Origin: Fagopyrum homotropicum
Taxonomy: Eukaryota; Streptophyta; Magnoliopsida; Caryophyllales; Polygonaceae
Assembly: GCA_033239125.1 (NCBI GenBank)
Contig: BSWB01000001.1
Location: 25,943,501 to 26,007,500 of the forward strand
Reading direction: 5' to 3'
Length of the DNA: 64,000 nucleotides
Below are positions 9,206-18,212 of the stretch, piece by piece; within the stretch, counting starts at the first letter, position 1; each line of letters starts with the position of its first letter. Position numbers and translations under genes: made by a program. The notes beneath the pieces are model-generated. The model saw only the letters and a list, made by a program, of their open reading frames with translations. It was not told the DNA's origin and did no database searches.

Positions 9206-12200
9206 CTAATTCCTCCTTGAGATGTTGCCCGTCCTTTGGCAAGCATCACAAGCTACCACAAAGCTTTGCACATCCTTGAACAAACTTGGCCAAAAGAAAC
9301 CCGACTGCAATACCTTCGCACATGTCTTGTGGGAGCTAGCATGCCCTCCACATGGCAAGGAATGACAATGGCGGATCACACTCTCCACCTCATCCTCCGG
9401 TATGCATCTTCTAAATATTCCATCCGGCCCTCTCTTGAATAAAAGTGGCTCACTCCAATAGTAATGCCTCATATCTTTGAAGAACTTCTTCCTTTGGGCA
9501 TATGTCAAACCGGGAGGCACTTCCTCACACACTAAGTAGTTCACAATGTCGGCAAACCATGGCTCGCTTCCTCTAGACACTTGAAACAAGCATTCCTCCA
9601 CCATTTGCAATTGCTCATCTCGGAATGAGTCATCAATCGGGATGTCATCTCTTTCAAGCTCCAATGGTGGGAGTCTACTAAGGTGATCCGCCACTGAATT
9701 CTTGGATCCCTTCTTGTCCCGGATTTCCAAATCAAACTCTTGTAGAAGAAGGATCCACCGAATCAACCTAGGCTTGGCATCCTTCTTTGTAAGGAGATAA
9801 CGGATCGCAGCATGATCCGTATACACTATGACCTTCGCTCCAACAAGATACGAGCGGAACTTCTCAAATGCATACACAACCGCTAGCAACTCTTTCTCGG
9901 TGGTAGCATAATTTAGTTGGGCATCATCTAGCGTCTTGCTAGCATAATAAATAGCATGAGTGCGCCCGTCTTTCCTTTTCCCCAAAACAGCCCCAACGGC
10001 TACATCGCTTGCATCACACATGATCTCAAATGGTAGAGTCCAATCCGGAGGTTGCATGATAGGTGCGGAGATCAAGGCGTTCTTCAACCTACAAAAAGCC
10101 TCAAGATAATCTTTGGAAAAGACAAAATCAACACCCTTCATTAGTAGGTTAGTAAGAGGCTTAGAAATTTTAGAGAAGTCTTGAATAAACCTCCGGTAAA
10201 AACCGGCATGCCCTAAGAAACTCCTTACCCCCTTCACCGAGGTAGGTGGTGGCAACTTCTCTATCGTTTCAATCTTGGCTCTATCAACCTCAATGCCACG
10301 GTTGGACACCAAGTGTCCCAACACAATGCCTTCACTTACCATGAAGTGGCATTTTTTCCAATTTAAGACAAGATTTGTCTCCTCACATCTTTGCAATACT
10401 AATGACAAGTTAGCCAAGCAATTATCAAAGGAAGAACCATAAACAGAGAAATCATCCATGAACACTTCCATGATATTTTCAATATATTCCGAGAAGATAG
10501 CCATCATACACCTTTGGAAGATGGCGGGTGCATTACACAACCCAAATGGCATTCTCCTATATGCAAAAGTTCCCCATGGACATGTAAAGGTGGTTTTCGC
10601 TTGGTCGTCGGGGTGGATAGGGATTTGGAAGAATCCACTATAGCCATCTAGATAGCAAAAATGAGAATGTTGAGCTAACCTCTCTAGCATTTGGTCAATG
10701 AAAGGGAGAGGGAAGTGATCTTTCCTAGAGGCCATGTTCAACTTCCTATAGTCAATGCACATTCTCCACCCCGTAACCGTCCTAGTTGGGATTAGTTCAT
10801 TGTTCTCATTGGTCACTACGGTCATCCCACCCTTCTTAGGAACTACATGAACGGGACTAACCCACTTACTATCCGAGATAGGGTAGATAATTCCCGCATC
10901 TAGCAACTTAATGATCTCCTTTTTGACTACCTCTTTCATTATAGGATTCAATCTCCTTTGATGTTCAATAGAGGGTTTATGGTTGTCTTCCATCATTATC
11001 TTATGCATGCACAAAGAAGGTTTTATGCCAACCAAATCATCAATAGTATAGCCAATGGCTTTCCTATGCAATCTTAGTTCATGCAACAACTTAGCAAGTT
11101 CATCATCACTCAAGCATGCATTAACAATCACCGGATATGTAGAATTATCACCAAGGAAAGCATACTTTAAATGAGAGGGGAGGGGTTTGAGTTCAAGTTT
11201 AGGAGGACCTTTATCGATTGGAGACGATCCAAATAAGGTTGGATGAGATGAATCCAAAGCAAATGAAGACCCTTCAAGGTTCCTTGAAGCTTGATCATTA
11301 ATGAGGTCTGATTCATGGGAAACCATGGTTGGAACCACGGTTGGATCAACTTCCACGGCCGTGGACCTTGCCCGGTTCATTTGTTGAGGCTTTACAGAGA
11401 GTTTGACGGCCGTGGAACCACTTCCACGCCCGTGGAACGTCCAGTTGTTCAGCTCCTCTTGGTGGCCTTCATCTTGAGCACTTGTCTCCTCTCCTAATGC
11501 TTCTAAAGCCTTGATTTCTTCATTGCAAGCCTCCTCAACACCTTCCTCCATCATACTTAAGGTAAGAACCTTCTCCAAGGGGTCCTTGATCAAGATCGAG
11601 CTCACAACTTCTCTAGATTCTTCTTGCTCGACTATGTTGAAGACATCCTCATCAAGGGTTGGCCCTTTCATCATTGTGGACAACTTGAACTTGATGTTCT
11701 CTTCCCCAATGTTGAAGGAGAGAGTCCCATTCTTGCATTCCACTAGGCATCCGGAGGTGGCTAGGAAAGGTCTTCCTAAGATGATGGGAACCGAATAGTC
11801 CGCCGGAATATCCAAGACAACAAAATCAATTGGCACATAGAATCCTCCTAGTTGCACCGGGATGTCTTCTAAGATCCCAACCGGATGAGTGATAGAACGG
11901 TCCGCCATATAGAGGGTCATCTTGACCGGTTTTGGCTCTCCTAACCCGACCTTGTTGCAAAGTGCAAGCGGTATGATGCTTACACTTGCCCCAAGATCAC
12001 AAAGGGCCTCATACTTCACATCCCCCACTCCAATTGGGACACAAAAGGAACCCGGATCTCTTAGCTTGGGAGGCATCTCCTCCTTCATTGTTTGGATCAA
12101 TTCCGAGGATCTCTTGGTCATTCTTATCTCCCCATACTCCTCCAACTTTCTCTTGTTGGAGAGTATCTCCTTCAAGAATTTGCCATATGCCGGCATTCCT

Positions 12201-13513
12201 AAAATAGCATCCATGAACGGAATGTTAATATGCAATTTTGACATTAGTTCAAGGAACTTACCAAAGTGATTGTCCAAACGAGCTCTTGCTCGTGATTGAG
12301 GGAACGGTAGTGGTGGCTTGTATGGAGGCGGTGCCACATAAGTTGGCTCTACATCCTTGCTCTTACCTCCATCTCTTTGCAAAGTCTCTTCCTCTATCAC
12401 CACTTGTTTCCCTTTAGCATGATCCTTGGGCAAAGGATCCTTCATGCTCAACCCACTCCTTGTTGTGATGGCCAACACTTGACCTTTTGGGTTGTCTTCG
12501 GTCCTTCCGGGAAGCTTTCCCGGATCTCTATGGGCTTCACCCGCCTTTTGGAACACTTGTGCTTCCAACACTTTTTGAGCTTTAGAAATTGAAGTCACGG
12601 TGCTCTCAAGACCACTCAACCTTCCAAGCAATTGCTCAAACATCAATTCGGTCCTATCCTTTGGAGGTTGGGTAAATCCGGGTGGAGGTTCTTGTGAAGC
12701 TCTTGGTGGTGGAGTTGTGCTTGTGGAAGCGTGAGGGTTCAAGGCTCCATCCGGGTTAGAGTAGGAAAACCCGGGATGGTTGTGGTTGGGCCGGTAATTG
12801 TTAAATTGCCGGTTGTTGTTGAAGTTCCTTGGGCCTTGATAGTTGTTGTAATTGCCCCTCCCCATGTAATTCACATCCTCCTTCTTGGAAGATAAGTTAG
12901 CTTGTGGAAGCACTTGAGGAGTTGCTTGGTTCTTCAAAGTTGTAGCACACAACTCCCTCAAGGACTTCAATTCATTGTTGATGGCGTCAAGCTTGAAATT
13001 GTTCATGGTGGCTTCACTCACCTCATATGCTCCCGCCTTTCTCCCTTCACTCTTCTTATGAGAGTATTTCTCAATCACTAGAGCTTGCTTCTCCACAAAC
13101 TCCCAAGCTTCATCTACATGCTTCTCCATGAAAGTCCCACCGGAAAGAGATTGAAGCTTGAATTGGCTATCTTCATCAAGTCCCTTGAAGTAGATCTCCA
13201 ATAGCTCAATTTTCGGTATGCCATGGTGTGAACAATCTAGGAGAAGATCTTTGAACCTCTCCCAAGACTTGAATAAACTCTCTCTATCCTTCATCACGAA
13301 GGCATTGATCTTCCCTCTTAACTCAGTAGTCTTGGAAGGTGGAAAGAACTTAGTCAAAAACTCGGTTGTCATCTCCTCCCAAGTACCAACTCGCCCTTGT
13401 GGAATAGATTGATACCAAGCCAAGGCTTTATCCTTAAGAGAGAAGGAAAAATCCCTAAGCTTATGGTTGTTGCTCTCCAATCTTGGCGGTCTAAGAGTCT
13501 CCATCAAGATCAT
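9206..13513 (-). CDS. Athila-like gag-pol: gag, aspartic protease, reverse transcriptase, RNase H, integrase zinc finger
   Basis: A 1435-codon frame. Gag is at residues about 20-150 (FSFSLKDKALAWYQSIPQG, FLTKFFPPSKTTELR). The protease at about 490-600 has CDLGASVSIIP and IILGRPFLAT; its active site reads DLGAS instead of DSGA, as is usual in this group. Reverse transcriptase spans about 870-1080 (WRMCIDYRKLN, FCYLDGYSGFFQIPI, RMPFGLCNAPA, VFMDDFSVYGSSF). RNase H follows (MCDASDVAVGAVL, YTDHAAIRYLL, NSVADHLSRL), then the integrase HHCC finger (GGHASSHKT, ACDACQRTGN). It ends at a TAG (9206-9208) where relatives read through (NISRRN then EMPLNN), apparently GAG to TAG. The first Met is also artificial: gag begins upstream in another frame. 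Confidence 0.9.
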   Translation of the reverse strand: MILMETLRPPRLESNNHKLRDFSFSLKDKALAWYQSIPQGRVGTWEEMTTEFLTKFFPPSKTTELRGKINAFVMKDRESLFKSWERFKDLLLDCSHHGIPKIELLEIYFKGLDEDSQFKLQSLSGGTFMEKHVDEAWEFVEKQALVIEKYSHKKSEGRKAGAYEVSEATMNNFKLDAINNELKSLRELCATTLKNQATPQVLPQANLSSKKEDVNYMGRGNYNNYQGPRNFNNNRQFNNYRPNHNHPGFSYSNPDGALNPHASTSTTPPPRASQEPPPGFTQPPKDRTELMFEQLLGRLSGLESTVTSISKAQKVLEAQVFQKAGEAHRDPGKLPGRTEDNPKGQVLAITTRSGLSMKDPLPKDHAKGKQVVIEEETLQRDGGKSKDVEPTYVAPPPYKPPLPFPQSRARARLDNHFGKFLELMSKLHINIPFMDAILGMPAYGKFLKEILSNKRKLEEYGEIRMTKRSSELIQTMKEEMPPKLRDPGSFCVPIGVGDVKYEALCDLGASVSIIPLALCNKVGLGEPKPVKMTLYMADRSITHPVGILEDIPVQLGGFYVPIDFVVLDIPADYSVPIILGRPFLATSGCLVECKNGTLSFNIGEENIKFKLSTMMKGPTLDEDVFNIVEQEESREVVSSILIKDPLEKVLTLSMMEEGVEEACNEEIKALEALGEETSAQDEGHQEELNNWTFHGRGSGSTAVKLSVKPQQMNRARSTAVEVDPTVVPTMVSHESDLINDQASRNLEGSSFALDSSHPTLFGSSPIDKGPPKLELKPLPSHLKYAFLGDNSTYPVIVNACLSDDELAKLLHELRLHRKAIGYTIDDLVGIKPSLCMHKIMMEDNHKPSIEHQRRLNPIMKEVVKKEIIKLLDAGIIYPISDSKWVSPVHVVPKKGGMTVVTNENNELIPTRTVTGWRMCIDYRKLNMASRKDHFPLPFIDQMLERLAQHSHFCYLDGYSGFFQIPIHPDDQAKTTFTCPWGTFAYRRMPFGLCNAPAIFQRCMMAIFSEYIENIMEVFMDDFSVYGSSFDNCLANLSLVLQRCEETNLVLNWKKCHFMVSEGIVLGHLVSNRGIEVDRAKIETIEKLPPPTSVKGVRSFLGHAGFYRRFIQDFSKISKPLTNLLMKGVDFVFSKDYLEAFCRLKNALISAPIMQPPDWTLPFEIMCDASDVAVGAVLGKRKDGRTHAIYYASKTLDDAQLNYATTEKELLAVVYAFEKFRSYLVGAKVIVYTDHAAIRYLLTKKDAKPRLIRWILLLQEFDLEIRDKKGSKNSVADHLSRLPPLELERDDIPIDDSFRDEQLQMVEECLFQVSRGSEPWFADIVNYLVCEEVPPGLTYAQRKKFFKDMRHYYWSEPLLFKRGPDGIFRRCIPEDEVESVIRHCHSLPCGGHASSHKTCAKVLQSGFFWPSLFKDVQSFVVACDACQRTGNISRRN

Positions 13514-14075
13514 AATTCATCAAGTGTTGATGAGGAGACTCTCCTTCCATCCCTCCAAATTGATTATGCCGGATCATTTGTAGAACTTGAGGGCGGAGTT
13601 CGTAATCATGGGCTGCGGGATCTCCTAAGTTCACACCCGGACGGTGTGCTCTTTGTGCCGGATCCATACGTTGCCCCAACGTTTGTGGCTCTTCCATAGC
13701 AATGGGCACAACCCTAATATTCACCGCCGCCGGCTGCGGTTGTGGTGGAGGTGGAGGAGGTTGTTGACGTTTAAGCTCTCTTTGCACAAGAGCTTGCCTA
13801 ATCTCCTCAATCTCCCTCCTAGTTGCCTCTTGCCTCTCATTGACAAGTCTCCTTTCATTCTTCAAAGCTTCATCCTTTATCCTAATTTGCTCTAAAGCCT
13901 CATCCAATTCAGCTTGGAGATCTCTTCCGGCCATCTCTTTTCCCCTTTTGATGCTCTTGGATCTAGATCTAAGGGTTTTCTCCGGTTCGGGATCGAATGG
14001 AGCTAAATCCTTACCACGAGATCTTCGCATACACCTAAAGAGTGAGACGTCCTGAAAAGCAAAGACACAAACCAA
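13491..14075 (-). pseudogene. N-terminal part of gag, Athila-like element
   Basis: A 194-codon stretch opening the element's coding region. It is rich in charged residues, with a likely coiled coil at about 50-115 (AELDEALEQIRIKDEALKNE, then RREIEEIRQALVQREL). A proline run (QQPPPPPPQPQP) and the conserved gag motif HNQFGGMEGESPHQHLMN follow. It then loses frame at YDLDGDS and overlaps the long gag-pol frame by 23 bp. About 20 residues expected between HQHLMN and the LRDFSFSL motif also look altered. The start may instead be the downstream Met at 14030 (MRRSRGKDLAPFD). Gag forms the virus-like particle. Confidence 0.78.
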
Positions 14076-14145
14076 AAAGAGATCAAAAGCAACAAGAAAG
14101 ACCTACACTACAATCAATCACAAAAAGACTCAATCTAGACCTAGT

Positions 14146-14162
14146 CCCCGGCAACGGCGCCA
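14146..14162 (-). other. Primer binding site, tRNA-Asp type
   Basis: The minus strand reads TGGCGCCGTTGCCGGGG, starting six bases interior to the 5' LTR. Its complement CCCCGGCAACGGCGCCA ends in CCA and matches, from memory, the 3' end of plant tRNA-Asp, the primer reported for Athila-like elements. Confidence 0.82.
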
Positions 14163-14168
14163 AAAACT

Positions 14169-15999
14169 TCTTAGGCTCAGGATGTGACACGCAATGGGTT
14201 TTAAATTTATATTCTCGTTATATTTATCCTAACTCCTAGCGAACCCGCAATGTACGGGACGTTTGTAGTAGGGATAGTATTCCGAGGTCGAACACAAAGA
14301 CTAAGGTGAGATTGATTCGATTTATGATTAAGTCTAGTGAAGATCTAGGTTAAGAAAAGAGAAAGAAATAAAGAAATGAAAATCTCAATTGTTTTTGGTT
14401 GGTTTTTCGGTGATCAGTCAAAGATCACAAATCATGCGAAATGTAATAATCAACTAAGCTAACAAATCAACGCAAACAAACAAGCAAAATACGAGATATA
14501 GATCAAGGATAGAAAAGCGGATTCTAGGGGTTGGAAGTTCCGGTTATGGCATAGGACTCAAGCTATCTATTCTTTCCTTGGATTAACTATGATATGTTGG
14601 GGTTAAGTGTTTCTAGATTGGGATCAATCACCGGGTAGGTCTCATGGTCCACTAGGCCATCCCTAAAGTCTCATCAGCGGGTAAGTCTCTAAGAACCTAA
14701 GGGAAGGAATTCTACACAAACCGGATTGTTACCTAGAGATCTAACCTATCCTTACCGGGTAAGTCTCGGAAGGGTTAGTCCTAAACAACCATCCTAGCAC
14801 ACTTAATCCAATGGCGGCTTATGAGGCTCACCACTACCTAGGGTTTGTCATCTTTGAGATCTAAGAGCAAGGATTACCGGATAAGTCTCTCCTAACACTT
14901 AGTTGCTAACACTAGGTCACCCTAGGATAGATTGACTCAACAAACACTTAGGATTTCAACATTCTAACAATCTAAGACTAGATCCATCGAACTAGGTAAG
15001 ATCACGGTTTGTTCTACCTTTCCACGGCCGTGGTTTGGTAAGAACTGGCCGTGATTCCTAATAGAAACTACGTTCATGCACACAAGTCATCCAAAGGTAA
15101 ATCTAAGTCCATCCTATCATAGCCCTAGCCATAACCATCCTCTCCTTACCCTAGAACCACATCTATTTAGCCTAAAACATTCATAATAGAAGTCGAAACA
15201 ATCAAACATAAAATCATGGCATCCATTTGCAAGATAATGAAGAGAAAGAGATGAACAAGTGAACTAAAACAAAACCAAGCTGAAAATGGAATTATAATAA
15301 CTCACAATCCTTCTTAAAGAAGGTTCAAATGATTCATACAACTCTAAAAATTGAATCCGAAATTCTTCACTACAAAAACTCTCTAGGTCTATCAATGGTG
15401 TGCCTTCTTCTTCTCCAACCAAGCTCTTCTCCAATGGTAGCCTTCTTCTACCTCCTTTTTCCAAAGAATCTTCTTGTTGAGAGAATATTTTGATTGGATG
15501 ATAGTGGATAATGGAGGGCTGCTCCAAGATGATTTTCTCAGCCAATGCAGGACCACTTTTATACTACAACTTTGCAAGAGCTGGCCAAGAGATCGTGGCA
15601 CAGCTGTCACGAAAACCTGGCAAAATCCACGGTTGAAACCACGGCCGTGGAGTACCAGTGAACCGTGATTTTGTGCTTCAGCTTTGCCTTTGATCATTAA
15701 GCTTCGATTTGGTGCATGACTTGTGTTTGCAAGGTTCCATGAGCCCTCTCTAGCCTTTAGCTTGCATCCTAATGAGTCCGAGGGTGTGTCATCTTGATGA
15801 ACGATCCTCAAACGTATCGTTTTAGCTCCTAAATCTCCCAAAACACCTACAAAGCAATGCACAAGTCCGTGTAGATGTCTATCTCGACAAAATACGTGAA
15901 TTGAGTGCAAACGTCGTGAACTAGTGTTAAACCATGCATGAATGAGCGGGAAATCTATCTAAATGATTACCTAAACCTAAGTCATAAATCGTGTTATCA
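14169..15999 (-). repeat. 5' LTR of the Athila-like element (right copy)
   Basis: About 99% identical by eye to 4770-6599. It is the upstream LTR because the primer site lies on its left. CCACGGCCGTGG palindromes recur at 15022-15033 and 15639-15650. The interior-side end reads TCTTAG where the other copy has TGTTAC, so this LTR has lost the canonical terminal dinucleotide. Confidence 0.93.
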
Positions 16000-16004
16000 C
16001 TACA
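16000..16004. repeat. Target-site duplication CTACA (right)
   Basis: Matches 4765-4769 exactly and directly follows the LTR end TTATCA. Confidence 0.85.
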
Positions 16005-17184
16005 GTTTCTCTTCCCTTTGCCTCCATGCATAACAGCCATCCAGTAAGGGAGCAACATGTCATTTAGCTCAAAATGTATATGATGAGATATTGAAGTATG
16101 AGAGGGATTATGATGCTCAACTTTGCTTCTCTAGTAAAATTTACTCCACTTAATATCGTTTGATTCATTAACCAAAACAAATTGCTAGCAACCCTCTTAA
16201 ACTCGTTTCTATCCTCCTCCAAAACAGTATTTTGATAGAATAGACCATATGTTCTTTTCCTGGATTTAGGTAGCTTTTCATTTCTTGAATACAGCTTTCC
16301 GTATATTCTTTTCCTGGATTTAGCTAGCTTTTCATTTCTTGAATACAGCTTTTACCGCTGATCGTTGTCTTAACATGACAATGAGAGACTCCCATGCACT
16401 TAAACTCGTTTTTCACCTCTCTTGCCACGTATTTCAAAAACTTGGTTCGAGCCAATTAGCCTCGTTAATTGCAAAAGCGTCTTCTAGACAAGTATATACT
16501 GCAAGGTGAGGCAGACAAGAAGAATCTTCATTCTCTCTGTTTCCTGCTCACCTTCTCTTGAGAGCTGGTTTGTTATTATCTATATTTCCTTCTAACCATG
16601 CATTATAGAGTAGACCATATGCACACGAGTAGATTTGAAACATTGTCCCTTCACCTCTCTATTCAGACGCGGATGAACGTGCAAATTGCATTTAATTAAT
16701 AATTCTATCATTTTAAACACCATTTATTGATTGGGATGCTAATCATATGCTTGCTTATGCACGTGCCTTGAGCTGATTACACGTTTCTTAATCGACAAAC
16801 GGAATATGGCAGTCTGGCACTATGGAAATCAAATTTGTTTTTGATGTATGGTGTCAACCTTCTTGTCACATTAAGCTAGAGAAAGAGAGAAAAGACAAGT
16901 TAATTTGTAACTGAATTAACTTTTTGGAAGTAATCTTTGAAATATATTATATCTTATTCTGCTTGACATGAATTTTAAATTTAGTCTCAGAGGTTTGATA
17001 ATTTTCAAGTTTGCGGTCAAGGAATGCTCAAAATGAACTGAAGAAGAGTCGCTAGAACAGTTGAATAAAGATAATGAACAAAGAGATGTAGTCAAGTATG
17101 TTGGTTCTTGTATAGTATTTCGTAAATGTAGGATTACAAGTACTACTTTTTGTACAGATTGACAAAACTGTGTTCTTTGATAAG
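16005..17184. other. Array flank between the gypsy element and gene A
   Basis: No gene seen. Parts resemble the tails of other array units: CTGCAAGGTGAGGCAGACAAG near 16500 and GATGAACGTGCAAATT near 16670 recur in diverged form near 32550 and 19590. A 54-bp tandem duplication occupies 16245-16352. The last 80 bp are the 3' flank of gene A. Confidence 0.55.
16245..16352. repeat. Tandem duplication, 2 x 54 bp
   Basis: Unit 1 (16245-16298) and unit 2 (16299-16352) share TTTTCCTGGATTTAG and CTTTTCATTTCTTGAATACA and differ at only about three positions. Confidence 0.85.
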
Positions 17185-17994
17185 CTAGAAATTGATGATG
17201 TTGAGAATGGTTGTTCTTGTCTTGATCAAATGCCTATACAAGATTTCTAAACCTTCTTCAACATTCTTGAGGGAGATCTCCATGTTCTCCAGTCCAATAC
17301 TCACTTTGCCTGGATTGAGGGCCAGATCTGAGGCTTCAAATCCAACAAGAAAGAGATCGGTTTCTTGTTGGTTGGCAACGCGTTTTGATTTCAACAACTT
17401 GGAGACAACTGATTCCCAGCTGCTTGTAGCCTTGGCACCAGATATGTCAACAAGGATAGATTCTAGCACGCTTCGAGTCACCATTTGGCAGTCTCTCAAT
17501 CTGCTAGCCACGTCGCAAATCTCACTGCTTTGTTCATTCTCTATTTTTTTCAAGTCTTTCAATGCCCTTGAGACAGCTTTGATGGCGTTCTTCCTTGATC
17601 TCAAGTATTCAGCCACCTTCTTGGCACTCTCGTCTTTAGAGCACCTTCTCCTTAGAACGGATTGAAGTTCTTGTGCTTGTTCTTTCATCTGTACCAGAAC
17701 ATCAGTGATGGTGGTGCAGGTATCTAGGAATTTGATAGATCCTTCCGATGCATCTTCAGCCCACTTATCTTGGTTTGCGATGGCCTTTTGAGAAGAAGGC
17801 ATCTGGAGGAATTTGTCAATGCATTCATAGAGATCATTGAGGTAGGAGAGCTTAGAAGTGATTGTAGAGGATGTTGAAGAAGAAGCAAACTCAGAAGATC
17901 TAAGCCTGCTGAGCTGCTCGTCGAATTGGGAAACAAACGGGGTGGTTCTGCAGCTTGGGAAACTGTTTGAGCGAGTGTGGTAAGAAGCGGCCAT
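17185..17994 (-). CDS. DUF241/BPS1-type protein, gene A
   Basis: A single-exon 269-codon gene. The start MAASYHTRSNSFPS and the ending RHLIKTRTTILN are the hallmarks of this plant-specific family. Between them: LSRLRSSEF (about 28-36), DLYECIDKFLQMPSSQKA, the W-AED segment (near 77), VQMKEQAQELQSVLRRRC, YLRSRKNAIKAV, SRLRDCQMVTRSVLESILV and SSWESVVSKLLKSK. The protein looks all-helical, with no signal peptide or membrane segment. Family members are about this long; their biochemical function is not established. It differs from the other copies in having IINF instead of the usual NC ending, and it is closest to pseudogene A0. No lesions; promoter module present. Confidence 0.92.
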   Translation of the reverse strand: MAASYHTRSNSFPSCRTTPFVSQFDEQLSRLRSSEFASSSTSSTITSKLSYLNDLYECIDKFLQMPSSQKAIANQDKWAEDASEGSIKFLDTCTTITDVLVQMKEQAQELQSVLRRRCSKDESAKKVAEYLRSRKNAIKAVSRALKDLKKIENEQSSEICDVASRLRDCQMVTRSVLESILVDISGAKATSSWESVVSKLLKSKRVANQQETDLFLVGFEASDLALNPGKVSIGLENMEISLKNVEEGLEILYRHLIKTRTTILNIINF

Positions 17995-18212
17995 ATTTTC
18001 TTAGGATGAGGAAGTCTTGTAATTCAGGTTTGAGATCCAAACTTGCTTTCCTTGGGCTCGTTAGAATGTGGTATATATATTGAAAGGATAGGAGACCAGA
18101 GGAATCTTGTTATCGGCATAAGATGCTTTTGAGATCTGGATTGTATAGCTCATATCAGCTATGTTCCTGCATTGTCCCCTGCCACCCTCTTTTCCCAGCT
18201 CATAAGCTTTTA
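17995..18212 (-). promoter_or_regulatory. Promoter module of gene A
   Basis: TATATATAT at about 18072-18080 lies roughly 80 bp upstream of the ATG. AGATCTGGATTGTATAGC lies near 18132-18150. The box GTCCCCTGCCACCCTCTTTT then CCCAGCTCATAAG lies at about 18174-18207. A TTGCTTTCCTTGG leader motif lies near 18043. Confidence 0.65.

Larger units (their letters stand above)
4770..15999 (-). mobile_element. Athila-like Ty3/gypsy LTR retrotransposon, structurally complete, coding-defective
   Basis: Two LTRs of about 1.83 kb start TG and end CA on the plus strand. They are flanked by the 5-bp target duplication CTACA (4765-4769 and 16000-16004). Internal parts on the minus strand run in order: primer site, gag, protease, reverse transcriptase, RNase H, integrase, a 1.7-kb non-coding tail, polypurine tract. 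Pol order (integrase last) is gypsy. DLGAS protease, FMDDF reverse transcriptase and a TGGCGCCGTTGCCGGGG primer site are typical of the Athila group as I know it. LTRs differ at about 20 sites by eye (around 1%), so the insertion is young. Lesions in gag and integrase show that the copy is non-autonomous. Confidence 0.93.

Noticed and set aside
17192..17665. Plus-strand 157-codon frame opposite gene A, with similar frames opposite B, C, D, E, F and G
   Set aside because: Antisense shadow of the DUF241 coding strand. Conservation follows from the sense gene, and the minus-strand protein carries all recognisable motifs.
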